A stretch of 19,682 bases of DNA from Candidatus Raymondbacteria bacterium RIFOXYA2_FULL_49_16 (lineage in GTDB: Bacteria > Fibrobacterota > OXYB2-FULL-49-7 > XYB2-FULL-49-35). This document shows positions 6,007-14,201 of the stretch, piece by piece; within the stretch, counting starts at the first letter, position 1, and each line of letters opens with the position of its first letter. The notes under the pieces are model-generated. The model worked only from the letters and a program-made list of their open reading frames with translations, was not told where the DNA came from and did not search any database. A program made the position numbers and the translations under genes. The DNA is taken from NCBI GenBank assembly GCA_001789205.1, contig MFYT01000112.1, positions 1 through 19,682 on the forward strand. Reading direction: 5' to 3'.

Positions 6007-9000
6007 TCACTTCAGCAAGGTAATCCTCTCCGTGAGCATCCTGTCCCCCACGCGCGCCTTGACCATATACACACCCGTGGGTAAATTCGATGCGTTCCAG
6101 ACAATGGAAACGCCGGAATCAGGGCCGCGAACGGTACGGGAGAAATCCTTGACGAGTTTTCCGGAAATGGCATAGACCTTTAAATCCGCGTATAAAGACC
6201 CGCGGCCAATGTTCTGTAAACTGATCGTTGCCGCTGGGTTGAACGGATTCGGTGAACATGTCATGGTAAAAGCAGCGTCGCAATGCACGCCGGATTCGAC
6301 CTGCGTCTCGGGGAACCCTTCGCCCATGATGACATACCGTATCATGTCATTGATCGCGAGAACGGTCAGGTAATTGCGCGCGGTCTGCCATCCGGCAGTA
6401 CCGCCGTCAAGACAATCATTGGAAAAATCATACCCGCCCGAACCGCAGCTTCTTGGATGTACGCCGTCTGAAAGAAGACCAATGCCGCCATGGTCGACCG
6501 CCCATTGGTACATGTCGATATAGGGGATTTTACGGCTGACGCACAACGCCCGCACCTTGTTGTTGTAGGGCGCAATAAGCGAATCACGGTCCGCTTTCCA
6601 TCCTGTCTCAAGGGAACCATCAAACGGCGGGATAAGATACACAAGCGGCATGACGCCCGCATCCATGAGCTGCTGAAGAATGTCCCGGTATTCAAGCGTG
6701 TCGGGCCAGCAGGGATCGCAGCGGCAGCCGGTACCCGGATAGGTGCAGTTGCCCCAATCGAGGGGAGCAGCATCAATGCAGTTGTTGGTGCCGATCATGA
6801 CAGTCGCTATCATGGGTCTGTCGCTGGCAAGCACCGGGGCGACCACGGAACTGACCCATCCGATACTTTGCCCGGATTGGTTCCCGTGCGCCACTCCCTT
6901 GGAATTGAGCATCCAATCATTTTGACGCGACGTTGAATCCAGGAATGCGTTGATTCCGGTCGCATTGGAAATATTCGTGATAGTGTTGTCCAGTTCAAGC
7001 CAGTACATGTTCTGGTTGGTGATGCTGTTCCCGAATGTGGCCACCCGGTATGTGTTCCAACCGCTGTCCCAGACGCAGTGGTGTAAATGGCGGAGGTTTT
7101 GGACAATGCCTTGGTCAAACACGGCCCGGTAATCGTCGATGTCTGTCCCGCTGCCGCCGGAAAGGTCGGTAGTCGCTGAATTGCCGTTCGGATATGCGCA
7201 TTGACTCCCTACTCCGCCTGTTGTCGTGGAACGTCCTTCGTTGGGCACCATGCCCGGGTTTGTCAGCTTGACCCAATGGTCTTTGACCCCCATCTGGCCC
7301 TGTGTGCCAAAAGGAGCGGCAATGACCGCTGTGGCATACGGCTTTCCGGAAAAATCAGTATTGGTGTATTCATTGCCTTCAACAGTATCTGAGACCGTAT
7401 AAATAGTCCCTTCGGTAGAACCGGTCATGTTGCCAAAATTATAGGTAAGAACCAACCTGTCCGTTGCGGAGCGTACGGTGTGGTCAATATCGTAATGCAT
7501 GCGAAGAAACGCCCGGTCTATTCCCGACTGCGTCCCGGTCTGGTTCTGGGTCAAGGAAAGCTTCATTGAGGCGGTTGCAGGACCACCGGCTATAGGATAG
7601 CGCAATTTTGATATCTTGGCACTGCCATTATCGATGAGGGTTGTCATCCAGTTGTCCTGGCCATTGCGGGCATCGGATACGCGGGCTGTTTCCGTGGCAT
7701 CGTTTCCCGCCCCCATTAACAGGGAAACCTCATAGGCGCCGCTATAGGTGCTGGGAGGATTGGGAATTGAATAATGATATGAACCCGAAAGGGCTTTGAT
7801 AGAGCCGTCACGCGGCGCCCGCACAGTCGTCACCGCGTCAAAGGTCGCGCTTGCCGTTGCGGTAAGCGTCTCATCATCGTCATATTTATACATCCTGAGT
7901 GTGTTTGTTCCGCAGCGAAGCATTGGCAAGCTTCCGGGGTTAAGCACAAATTTAGTAATAATGGTCAATACAGTGACCTTCATTCCCGCTTGGGGCAGGG
8001 TCACGCGCACAAGATAATCATACAACTCATTAAGCCCGGGGACCGCGGCGCCTGTGAACGATGTCCATGTTTTTCCCATGTTCGTGGACACTTCTTTGAC
8101 AGGAGTGCCACCAGTCACGGTCGCGTCGAAGGAACTTGAACTCATGGGATATGGCGTGTGTATGGCCCAGGTAATGGACGCATTGTCAGCAAGCGCCGCT
8201 GCCCCATCGTTGACAAGGTTTATTTGGACATCCTCGTATATGCCGTCAAAATAATCGTTATACGCGCTGCCGATTGCGGGCTGATACACCATGATGCCGT
8301 CTGACATGACTTTGTTCCAGTCAGTAGCGGAATTCATGGTGCTTGCCCATTCATTGTTTAATGCGTCCCAGTTCATCTGGATGGACTCCCCTTCGCGCAG
8401 CGAATAACTCATGTCGTGGAAATGTTCGTACGAGTCCCAAAAACAATAACAATTACCCGACCTGCTTCCCGCTGAATATGCGGCAGTCACATTGTCTACA
8501 ACGCTGGCCAGGTCAACATCGAAATAGTATTTTGGCCTGATATAGATGTTCGGGCTATATTGAAGGTTTTTGAAATAATTCGGGTTCGCGTCCCATTCCG
8601 CCAGTGAAGCCATATGGGTGCCGTACGCCGCCCAGCCACCCTCATCAAGATCCAGGTAATGCCATTGTCCATTGTAGTAAATTTCACACACACTGTGGAT
8701 AAATCCGCCGTTTTTAAGGAAATACCGCCGGCCTTCCAAACCAAGCCATTCAAAAAGCCCTTCCTGAATAGCGGACGATGGGCCGCAATAGCCGGTCCCG
8801 TAATTGTTCCATACTTTTATCGGATCGTTTATTGCCACGCCTTTTTCAAAAGCGGTCTCAATGACCGAATGGTGCCAAATGCTGTATTTCTGGGTCGCTG
8901 CCCAGTTCCATGAGAAGTCACAGATATCAGGTTCACGGTCAAGGGCGCGCCTGCCGTCAAAGAACCAGTGATAGACAGCCTTAATATATGGTTCTATTTG

Positions 9001-9207
9001 GGTCTGGTCTGTTGTTTTATGGACAGAGGGGAGATGTTTGTCCGCAACGCCTCCGGAATAATCAGGCAGGTAGTCTTCGTTAAAAATGGTTTCGTAGTTG
9101 TAAATATTTATCGCGAATTTTGATTTTACCCATGGACTTTTAAATTTCGCGAAAGAGACCCCCGGCAGGGTGCACAGAATGATGAGAACGCATGCAGCGA
9201 GTTTCAT
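6007..9207 (-). CDS. Secreted transglutaminase-like / SGNH hydrolase fusion with sorting domain
   Basis: The start is ATG 9207, because AGGAGG lies 6 bases upstream and a signal peptide follows (MKLAACVLIILCTLPGVSFA); an in-frame ATG at 9228 has no such support. The protein has 1066 residues. Region 1 is transglutaminase/papain-like, with Cys141 in GTGYCGPSS, His171 in GFIHSVCEIYYNGQWHYLDLD and a following Asp (186 or 188) as a plausible triad. The middle (about 300-710) is Thr/Ser-rich and probably beta-sandwich. Region 3 (about 718-960) is an SGNH hydrolase: block I GNSIT with Ser728 (Asp of GDS replaced by Asn), GTNN block III, and D914/H917 in SDGVHP. The last 85 or so residues (PNPFNP ... 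WNASNLPTGVYMVKA ... ITLLK) are a T9SS type A-like sorting domain. Likely role: extracellular esterase. It is the last gene of a three-gene run. Confidence 0.85.
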   Translation of the reverse strand: MKLAACVLIILCTLPGVSFAKFKSPWVKSKFAINIYNYETIFNEDYLPDYSGGVADKHLPSVHKTTDQTQIEPYIKAVYHWFFDGRRALDREPDICDFSWNWAATQKYSIWHHSVIETAFEKGVAINDPIKVWNNYGTGYCGPSSAIQEGLFEWLGLEGRRYFLKNGGFIHSVCEIYYNGQWHYLDLDEGGWAAYGTHMASLAEWDANPNYFKNLQYSPNIYIRPKYYFDVDLASVVDNVTAAYSAGSRSGNCYCFWDSYEHFHDMSYSLREGESIQMNWDALNNEWASTMNSATDWNKVMSDGIMVYQPAIGSAYNDYFDGIYEDVQINLVNDGAAALADNASITWAIHTPYPMSSSSFDATVTGGTPVKEVSTNMGKTWTSFTGAAVPGLNELYDYLVRVTLPQAGMKVTVLTIITKFVLNPGSLPMLRCGTNTLRMYKYDDDETLTATASATFDAVTTVRAPRDGSIKALSGSYHYSIPNPPSTYSGAYEVSLLMGAGNDATETARVSDARNGQDNWMTTLIDNGSAKISKLRYPIAGGPATASMKLSLTQNQTGTQSGIDRAFLRMHYDIDHTVRSATDRLVLTYNFGNMTGSTEGTIYTVSDTVEGNEYTNTDFSGKPYATAVIAAPFGTQGQMGVKDHWVKLTNPGMVPNEGRSTTTGGVGSQCAYPNGNSATTDLSGGSGTDIDDYRAVFDQGIVQNLRHLHHCVWDSGWNTYRVATFGNSITNQNMYWLELDNTITNISNATGINAFLDSTSRQNDWMLNSKGVAHGNQSGQSIGWVSSVVAPVLASDRPMIATVMIGTNNCIDAAPLDWGNCTYPGTGCRCDPCWPDTLEYRDILQQLMDAGVMPLVYLIPPFDGSLETGWKADRDSLIAPYNNKVRALCVSRKIPYIDMYQWAVDHGGIGLLSDGVHPRSCGSGGYDFSNDCLDGGTAGWQTARNYLTVLAINDMIRYVIMGEGFPETQVESGVHCDAAFTMTCSPNPFNPAATISLQNIGRGSLYADLKVYAISGKLVKDFSRTVRGPDSGVSIVWNASNLPTGVYMVKARVGDRMLTERITLLK

Positions 9208-9244
9208 GAAATTCCTCCTTTGCAGCAAAATTATGCGATAGTTC

Positions 9245-11407
9245 TTATTTAATCAATATTATCTGTTTTGTTAAAGCAACGCTTCCAGCGGTTGCTTTAA
9301 CTATATAAATCCCAGAAGAAAAAGCTGTGGCGTCCCATACGGCGCTTGCCCGGTGCTGGGACGCATGAAGAGCGAGTTTGGCAACGCAATGCCCGGAAAC
9401 ATCGTATATCCGGACATCGCCCAGGCCGTCCAGACCAATGCCCTGGACCGTGATCCTGGTGCTCGGATTAAACGGGTTCGGGTTCACTGTGATGCGCCGT
9501 TGCCCCAGCTGCCTGGCGAATTTCTCCGCGCCAGTGACTGGTACCAGAGGAACCATGACAAAACGGCTGCCGCCGCTGCTGCTGGTCCCGGTCTTTATGG
9601 AAAAATCGGAAAAAGTCACCAGACCCAAGGAATCGGCCGTGACCGTATCAATCTGATATAGGCTGTTCGTATTGCCAACCGCGGTATTTTTAACGATATA
9701 CTGTTCTCCGGGCATACTGACGAACCGTTGCAGTTTTCTTGGGGTAACATCAGCGACATCATCACCAACCAACGAAGCAATCACAATCTCGTATCTGTTG
9801 ATGGAATCAATCTGGTCTTGATATCCTCCAACACGATATGCCGGGGTGCTCCAGATGAAGTTACGGTTAAAATCATAATTCATGTCTAGCGGGGCATCGG
9901 GCAAGGGAAGAATGGGGTTTGATTGCGCGTCTGAAAATGCGGGATACGAATGGTTTTTGCGTATCTCCATTGTCTGGTCGTTCGAATTACCGTCGCAATA
10001 ATGGCCGGAATGCCCGTTCAACCGTCCAAGCCATCCTCTTTTGGTGGCGTTCAGGTTTGTATAGTAATTTTTTCCTTGCTGCGGCCAATTGACGCTGTTA
10101 TCCATGCCACCGGAACAGAGGGCGATGAACGGCATATCAAGACCGGGATGATCGAGGAGATACCGTTCAAGATTGAACCATTCATGAACGGTCATGCCCC
10201 CGAAATTTTCAGTCAGCCATTCGCTCCGCCAGCCCGTAAAAGCCACTTTCATATTGTCATTGGCGTTGTCTCCCCAGCTTGCTTCGCAATTGGTCAGCCA
10301 CTGCCAGGTCATTTCAAGAAAATTGGTCGGCGGCACATTGGCCCTTCCATAGGCGAAAAAGTCCGGGTAATTCTGGAGAAACATCAATGTACCGCCGCCG
10401 CCCATTGAACCGCCCCTGACTGAAATAAAGTTGGTGTCAATGCGATTTGAATAATAGGGCTCCTGTAAAATCATCCATTTCAACAAATTCATTATTCGCG
10501 CCTGATCAAAATTCACCACAGGCCCTGTTGTTGGTACAGGATCGCCGTCGCCGTATCTAATCTTCGATGTATCAAATTGATGTGTCTGGCTGTATCCAAA
10601 CCACCAATTGCCATTGCCGTAGGTTTTTATTTCAATGCCGGAGCAGAAGTATACGCACCAATTGCCGCGAGAATCCATGCTGCCACTATTCACAATACCC
10701 GGGTATCCATCCACATATACATTCAAAGGCAACCGGGTAGCGGTCCGGCGGTAATTCAAGGGAACGCCGACCCAATATACATAAGCCTTTGTGTTGGCCA
10801 TGGTCGTGTTGAACGTATCTATATCTACATATTGATAATATAAGCGCGCTGCCATGGAATCAGATTGCCAGAAAAGAACAGGTGTTGGGTCCTGAACAAT
10901 CTCGCTGATGGGACCCGCGCTGTTTCCCGCATCCACGGTCTTGTCCTCAGTGCCGCCTACAATTGCCGTGACTGCATAGTAATAATCCCCGGGAACATGC
11001 GTGGTGAGTACGATCATGCCCACGCCATCGGGAACAGGGACGCCGATGCCAGGCTGTGAATCGTCTATGGGGTTTATCACGTTCCGGGTAATGGTTACCA
11101 GCGGCCTGAAATTCGTGCTGAATTGCGCGCCATTGTCGGTCAGAGTCAGTTCTTTGGCCATGACCGGGTTATAGGCTGAATTCTGAGCGACCTGAAATCG
11201 TTTGTTGGATTCAATTAAATCTCCCGCTGTTATCGGAGATGTCTTGGAGTAAATGACATATGCCTGGCCGTTTACGACCTCGTTCCAGGTAATGAAAACC
11301 TGACCTGACCTGAAAAAGGCCGTGCAATTAGTGGGACGCGCGGAAAATACCGGCGATTGAACGGCCAGTATGCCCAGAAGCGCAAAAAAAACTGAAAAAC
11401 CTTTCAT
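9245..11407 (-). CDS. Secreted alpha/beta-hydrolase esterase with sorting domain
   Basis: The 720-residue protein has a signal peptide (MKGFSVFFALLGILAVQSPVFS, then ARPTN), an N-terminal fibronectin-III-like region (about 24-150, with SGQVFITWNEV and YYYAVTAI) and an alpha/beta-hydrolase domain (about 205-485). The nucleophile elbow is GGSMGGGG with Ser334. D436 in GGMDNSVNW and H466 or H469 in NGHSGHY are plausible partners, as in esterases and S9-like peptidases. A C-terminal sorting domain (about 640-720: NPNPFNPST ... IYDVSG ... SSGIYIVKA ... IILIK) predicts type IX-like secretion. A strong GGAGGAGGA precedes the ATG. It lies 48 bases after the upstream gene and 37 bases before the transglutaminase/SGNH gene. 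The substrate is unknown; a carbohydrate ester is an inference from context. Confidence 0.85.
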   Translation of the reverse strand: MKGFSVFFALLGILAVQSPVFSARPTNCTAFFRSGQVFITWNEVVNGQAYVIYSKTSPITAGDLIESNKRFQVAQNSAYNPVMAKELTLTDNGAQFSTNFRPLVTITRNVINPIDDSQPGIGVPVPDGVGMIVLTTHVPGDYYYAVTAIVGGTEDKTVDAGNSAGPISEIVQDPTPVLFWQSDSMAARLYYQYVDIDTFNTTMANTKAYVYWVGVPLNYRRTATRLPLNVYVDGYPGIVNSGSMDSRGNWCVYFCSGIEIKTYGNGNWWFGYSQTHQFDTSKIRYGDGDPVPTTGPVVNFDQARIMNLLKWMILQEPYYSNRIDTNFISVRGGSMGGGGTLMFLQNYPDFFAYGRANVPPTNFLEMTWQWLTNCEASWGDNANDNMKVAFTGWRSEWLTENFGGMTVHEWFNLERYLLDHPGLDMPFIALCSGGMDNSVNWPQQGKNYYTNLNATKRGWLGRLNGHSGHYCDGNSNDQTMEIRKNHSYPAFSDAQSNPILPLPDAPLDMNYDFNRNFIWSTPAYRVGGYQDQIDSINRYEIVIASLVGDDVADVTPRKLQRFVSMPGEQYIVKNTAVGNTNSLYQIDTVTADSLGLVTFSDFSIKTGTSSSGGSRFVMVPLVPVTGAEKFARQLGQRRITVNPNPFNPSTRITVQGIGLDGLGDVRIYDVSGHCVAKLALHASQHRASAVWDATAFSSGIYIVKATAGSVALTKQIILIK

Positions 11408-11455
11408 GAGTCCTCCTCCTTTAAACTGTATACATACACTTGCATTGCATCCGTA

Positions 11456-12949
11456 TCATTTCAGCAAAAAAACCTGTTTCGTCATGGTTTTGCCTTGTAG
11501 CGCAACTTTTACAATATAAATCCCTGATGGACGATGTTCCGCATTCCACATAATACCATGCGCAAGCTGCGCTCCATTGGCCACGCGTTTTTCTATAAGG
11601 GTTCCATTGAAACCGTATATGCTCATTTCGCAGGTGTTGTCAGCGCCAATGCCGGAGACAGAAATCCTCGTGCGCGGATTAAAAGGATTCGGCAATACGG
11701 ACATAACCGCATTTGCCCCTGAGACAACGGCCCTGGCAATCCGGCTGTTACCGGGCACGGCAATCTGATAAACATGAACATGCGGTTCCTCTGCCTGACG
11801 GTCTGTAATATAAAGTCTCCCGGTCTCAGGATCATAGCCCGCGCCGGTCATCGTGCAACTGCCGTCGGAACACATTTCATCCATTGTCCATACCCCATAG
11901 GGACGTATTTCCCAGCACTGTTTGGCCCCATTTTTTACCTGGAGCAGATCATTCGCGTCATATGCCCATATCCGGTGAACATAAGGATAGGCATGGCTTC
12001 CTTTGCCGCCCAGCACAGGATCATAACATACGATTTCCGGGGGATGGTCGTAACAAAATTCTCCAATACCGTGCGAACCGAAAAACAGCACGCTCCTGCT
12101 TCCCGGGGGAAAGGCGATGCCGCAAAACACCGAACTCCAGTTGAAAAGATCGCACGTATCACCAATCTGGCAGTCCTCCAATTTATGGTCGTTCGGATAA
12201 AAGACCACTGTGGTTCCGGGAATAGTATCTCTGACGCCGACGTCATCAGGATCAAAAACAGTGGCTGCCGGCCCGCCTGTGCTGCAGCTCAAAATCGAAA
12301 GGGCCTGGCCGCCCGAGAGAGCGGGTCCGCCAAGAAGCGGTTGCCATTCCAGAGGTATTGTCGTCATATGCGCGGCCACTGAACGCGGGTTTGCCACAGC
12401 GTCCATGGCGAAAAACCCCTGGAAATCATTGTCCAGGGACAGATTGAAACCAGAGACACCATGGGAATTGACCTGTGCGCACGCTCCGTCGTAAAAACTT
12501 GCCGCAGTGACAATAAGCCGTCCGTTATAGGGTAACATGCCATAAAGACGCGACATATAGCCGATATCCGTTTGAATATGTCCGTCAGTGACATCAGCAA
12601 AGGCCTGCAGCACAGTGGCACGGTGCATGCTGCTGTAGGTAGTGGTTTTAACCAGCATAGAGTCAGGCGGCACTTCTATTTGCGCCACATTCCCAGGATA
12701 CCAATTATGGCCTTCCATGAAAAGTGTGTGTTTGCCAGTTGAAGGATCTTTGTAGTACGTGACCGCGGCGCCGCTATACCCAAACCGTGAAGTCCCAATT
12801 TCCGCGGTTGACATGGAAAAAGCGCCGATGTAGGTAAAATCAGCTCTTTGGATAAGCGGCTCCTGTTCAGGGGCAATACCATTGACAAATTCAGGCAGAA
12901 CGCAAAGACCCAGGAATAGTGTAAAAATGAAATTAATAAAAATTCTCAT
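11456..12949 (-). CDS. Secreted protein of unknown fold with sorting domain
   Basis: ATG 12949 is preferred over ATG 12967: GAGGGGG lies 6 bases upstream and a signal peptide follows at once (MRIFINFIFTLFLGLCVLPEFVNG). The protein has 497 residues. The mature part opens LIQRADFTYIGAFSMS, an N-terminal pattern I associate with uncharacterised secreted proteins. It contains short repeats of the kind seen in beta-propellers (for example AGYDPETGRLYITDR and YDPVLGGKG). It has many Cys residues (DCQIGDTCDLF, CSDGSC), probably in disulphides. No catalytic triad is obvious. The C-terminal 85 residues (LPNPFNPRTRI ... IYGFNG ... PSGIYIVKV ... VFLLK) are a T9SS-like sorting domain. It is the first gene of the run that starts divergently from the regulator, hence the most directly regulated. 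Confidence 0.8.
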   Translation of the reverse strand: MRIFINFIFTLFLGLCVLPEFVNGIAPEQEPLIQRADFTYIGAFSMSTAEIGTSRFGYSGAAVTYYKDPSTGKHTLFMEGHNWYPGNVAQIEVPPDSMLVKTTTYSSMHRATVLQAFADVTDGHIQTDIGYMSRLYGMLPYNGRLIVTAASFYDGACAQVNSHGVSGFNLSLDNDFQGFFAMDAVANPRSVAAHMTTIPLEWQPLLGGPALSGGQALSILSCSTGGPAATVFDPDDVGVRDTIPGTTVVFYPNDHKLEDCQIGDTCDLFNWSSVFCGIAFPPGSRSVLFFGSHGIGEFCYDHPPEIVCYDPVLGGKGSHAYPYVHRIWAYDANDLLQVKNGAKQCWEIRPYGVWTMDEMCSDGSCTMTGAGYDPETGRLYITDRQAEEPHVHVYQIAVPGNSRIARAVVSGANAVMSVLPNPFNPRTRISVSGIGADNTCEMSIYGFNGTLIEKRVANGAQLAHGIMWNAEHRPSGIYIVKVALQGKTMTKQVFLLK

Positions 12950-12979
12950 ACCCAACCCCCTCTGCATAAATATGAGTCT

Positions 12980-12985
12980 TTTATA
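12980..12985 (-). promoter_or_regulatory. Candidate -10 box of the three-gene operon
   Basis: Read on the minus strand, TATAAA lies about 30 bases before the ATG at 12949 and directly downstream of one palindrome copy (12988-12998). No strong -35 was found at 17 bases, which fits a promoter needing or limited by a regulator. Weak evidence. Confidence 0.35.
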
Positions 12986-12987
12986 AG

Positions 12988-12998
12988 TTATCTAATAA
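12988..12998. promoter_or_regulatory. Putative operator, copy 1
   Basis: TTATCTAATAA, the reverse complement of the site at 13071-13081. Each copy is itself a palindrome, TTAT-NNN-ATAA. This one would fall between the -35 and -10 positions of the minus-strand promoter, so a bound repressor would block it. Confidence 0.5.
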
Positions 12999-13070
12999 TT
13001 TAACTTTGTTTAATCGCTTACGCAATTTCGTATTAAATAATATCAAGGTAATTTCATATTATTTTATATT

Positions 13071-13081
13071 TTATTAGATAA
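13071..13081. promoter_or_regulatory. Putative operator, copy 2
   Basis: TTATTAGATAA, ending 3 bases before the regulator's ATG. A protein bound here would block initiation of the regulator gene, consistent with autoregulation. The centre is 83 bp from copy 1. Confidence 0.5.
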
Positions 13082-13084
13082 ATT

Positions 13085-14140
13085 ATGAAATACCTGACCA
13101 TTTATAAACAATTAAAAGCGGATATTTTAGCGGGAAAATATTCACCTAATACAAAACTTCCCTATCTCAAGCAGCTTGGGATCTTATACGATTCCGCCCT
13201 TGGAACGCTTGAACGGGCAATACGTCTTCTGGAAACCGAGGGCCTGGTGGTAGCAATACCATCACAGGGGATTTATGTAAGAGACCCCAAGGCCCTTTTT
13301 ATCCAGCCGAACTTTAGAAAAGAGAAGATTCGCATCGCAATGCTTTCAAGGGCGGATCCACTCGATGCGATGAGTGCGGGGTTTTTCAGGGACATCATTG
13401 GTGGAATCACTACTTCCGAATGGATGCAAGGAGGCACCATTTATCCCATTTTCTGCCATGGCAAGGACATCCTTGAAATTTATAAGGAGATTAATGTCCT
13501 TGAGATCAACGCGATAATCACAGTGGATTTCTTCGACGAAGGCCTAAGGAGGGCGATAGAGACTATTAAATTGCCGATCGTTCACGCTGATCTTGCTGAT
13601 ATCGGGAGCAAAAAGCCCATTATAACCCCCAACAATCAGCAGGGAGGAGAAATCGCTCTTGAAAAACTCTATTCCCTGGGCCACCGAAGCATTCTCTATC
13701 TAGGGCATCATATGCAAAAACAGCGGAAAATGGACCCAATGGGCATGCTTCGATGGTTAGGCGCGTCTGAAAAGGCGAAAAAGTTGAATTTCCGCGATCT
13801 TCGGTTTGAAACCGCCACATATCTTGAGTCAAAAACCGCGGAAGAGGTCCAGGCGGCAATACGGAAACATAGTGACTGCACAGGTTTCATTTTTGGCAGC
13901 ATGACGTGTTTTCATGAGGCAAAAAGCAATCTGGAACATAGGACGATCAAAGGGCGTGAAAACATCGACGCGGTGATATTCAGCCTCCAGCATGGCCCCG
14001 AATCCCTCGATAAGAAACCAGTGATATTCTGCAGGTTTAACGGAAATAAAATGGGCAATCTGGCGGCAAAGACCCTGCTGGACAAATCATGGTCGTATCC
14101 GAAAATACAATACCTGCCCATGTTCCTGGAAAGCGATTAA
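13085..14140 (+). CDS. GntR-type transcriptional regulator with LacI-like sensor domain
   Basis: The 351-residue protein begins with a GntR winged helix-turn-helix (1-68): IYKQLKADILAGKYSPNTKLP, a recognition region GTLERAIRLLETEGLV, and the wing QGIYVRDP. Residues about 80-347 form a periplasmic-binding-like sensor of the LacI/AraR kind: KIRIAMLSRADP, INAIITVDFFDEG, PIVHADLADIG, NNQQGGEIALEKLYSLGHRSILYLGHH, then CTGFIFGS and PVIFCRFNGNKMGNLAAKTLLD. Such regulators bind sugars and leave or bind operators upon effector binding. It is transcribed divergently from the three-gene secreted operon and convergently with the acetylesterase gene, so control of one or both runs is likely. No Shine-Dalgarno sequence precedes the ATG. 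The effector, probably a sugar or sugar ester, cannot be deduced. Confidence 0.92.
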   Translation: MKYLTIYKQLKADILAGKYSPNTKLPYLKQLGILYDSALGTLERAIRLLETEGLVVAIPSQGIYVRDPKALFIQPNFRKEKIRIAMLSRADPLDAMSAGFFRDIIGGITTSEWMQGGTIYPIFCHGKDILEIYKEINVLEINAIITVDFFDEGLRRAIETIKLPIVHADLADIGSKKPIITPNNQQGGEIALEKLYSLGHRSILYLGHHMQKQRKMDPMGMLRWLGASEKAKKLNFRDLRFETATYLESKTAEEVQAAIRKHSDCTGFIFGSMTCFHEAKSNLEHRTIKGRENIDAVIFSLQHGPESLDKKPVIFCRFNGNKMGNLAAKTLLDKSWSYPKIQYLPMFLESD

Positions 14141-14141
14141 C

Positions 14142-14192
14142 AAACTCAAAAAGTTTTTCGCAGCGGTTTTACGCTCCATGGGCCTTGAGTTT
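14142..14192. terminator. Inverted repeat at the regulator/esterase convergent junction
   Basis: AAACTCAA (14142-14149) and TTGAGTTT (14185-14192) are perfect inverted repeats starting 1 base after the regulator's stop. A smaller stem, AGCG-GTTTTA-CGCT, lies between them. T-runs occur inside on both strands. It is a plausible bidirectional terminator, though the outer loop (35 bases) is long. Confidence 0.45.
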
Positions 14193-14201
14193 ATTAGGCA
14201 A

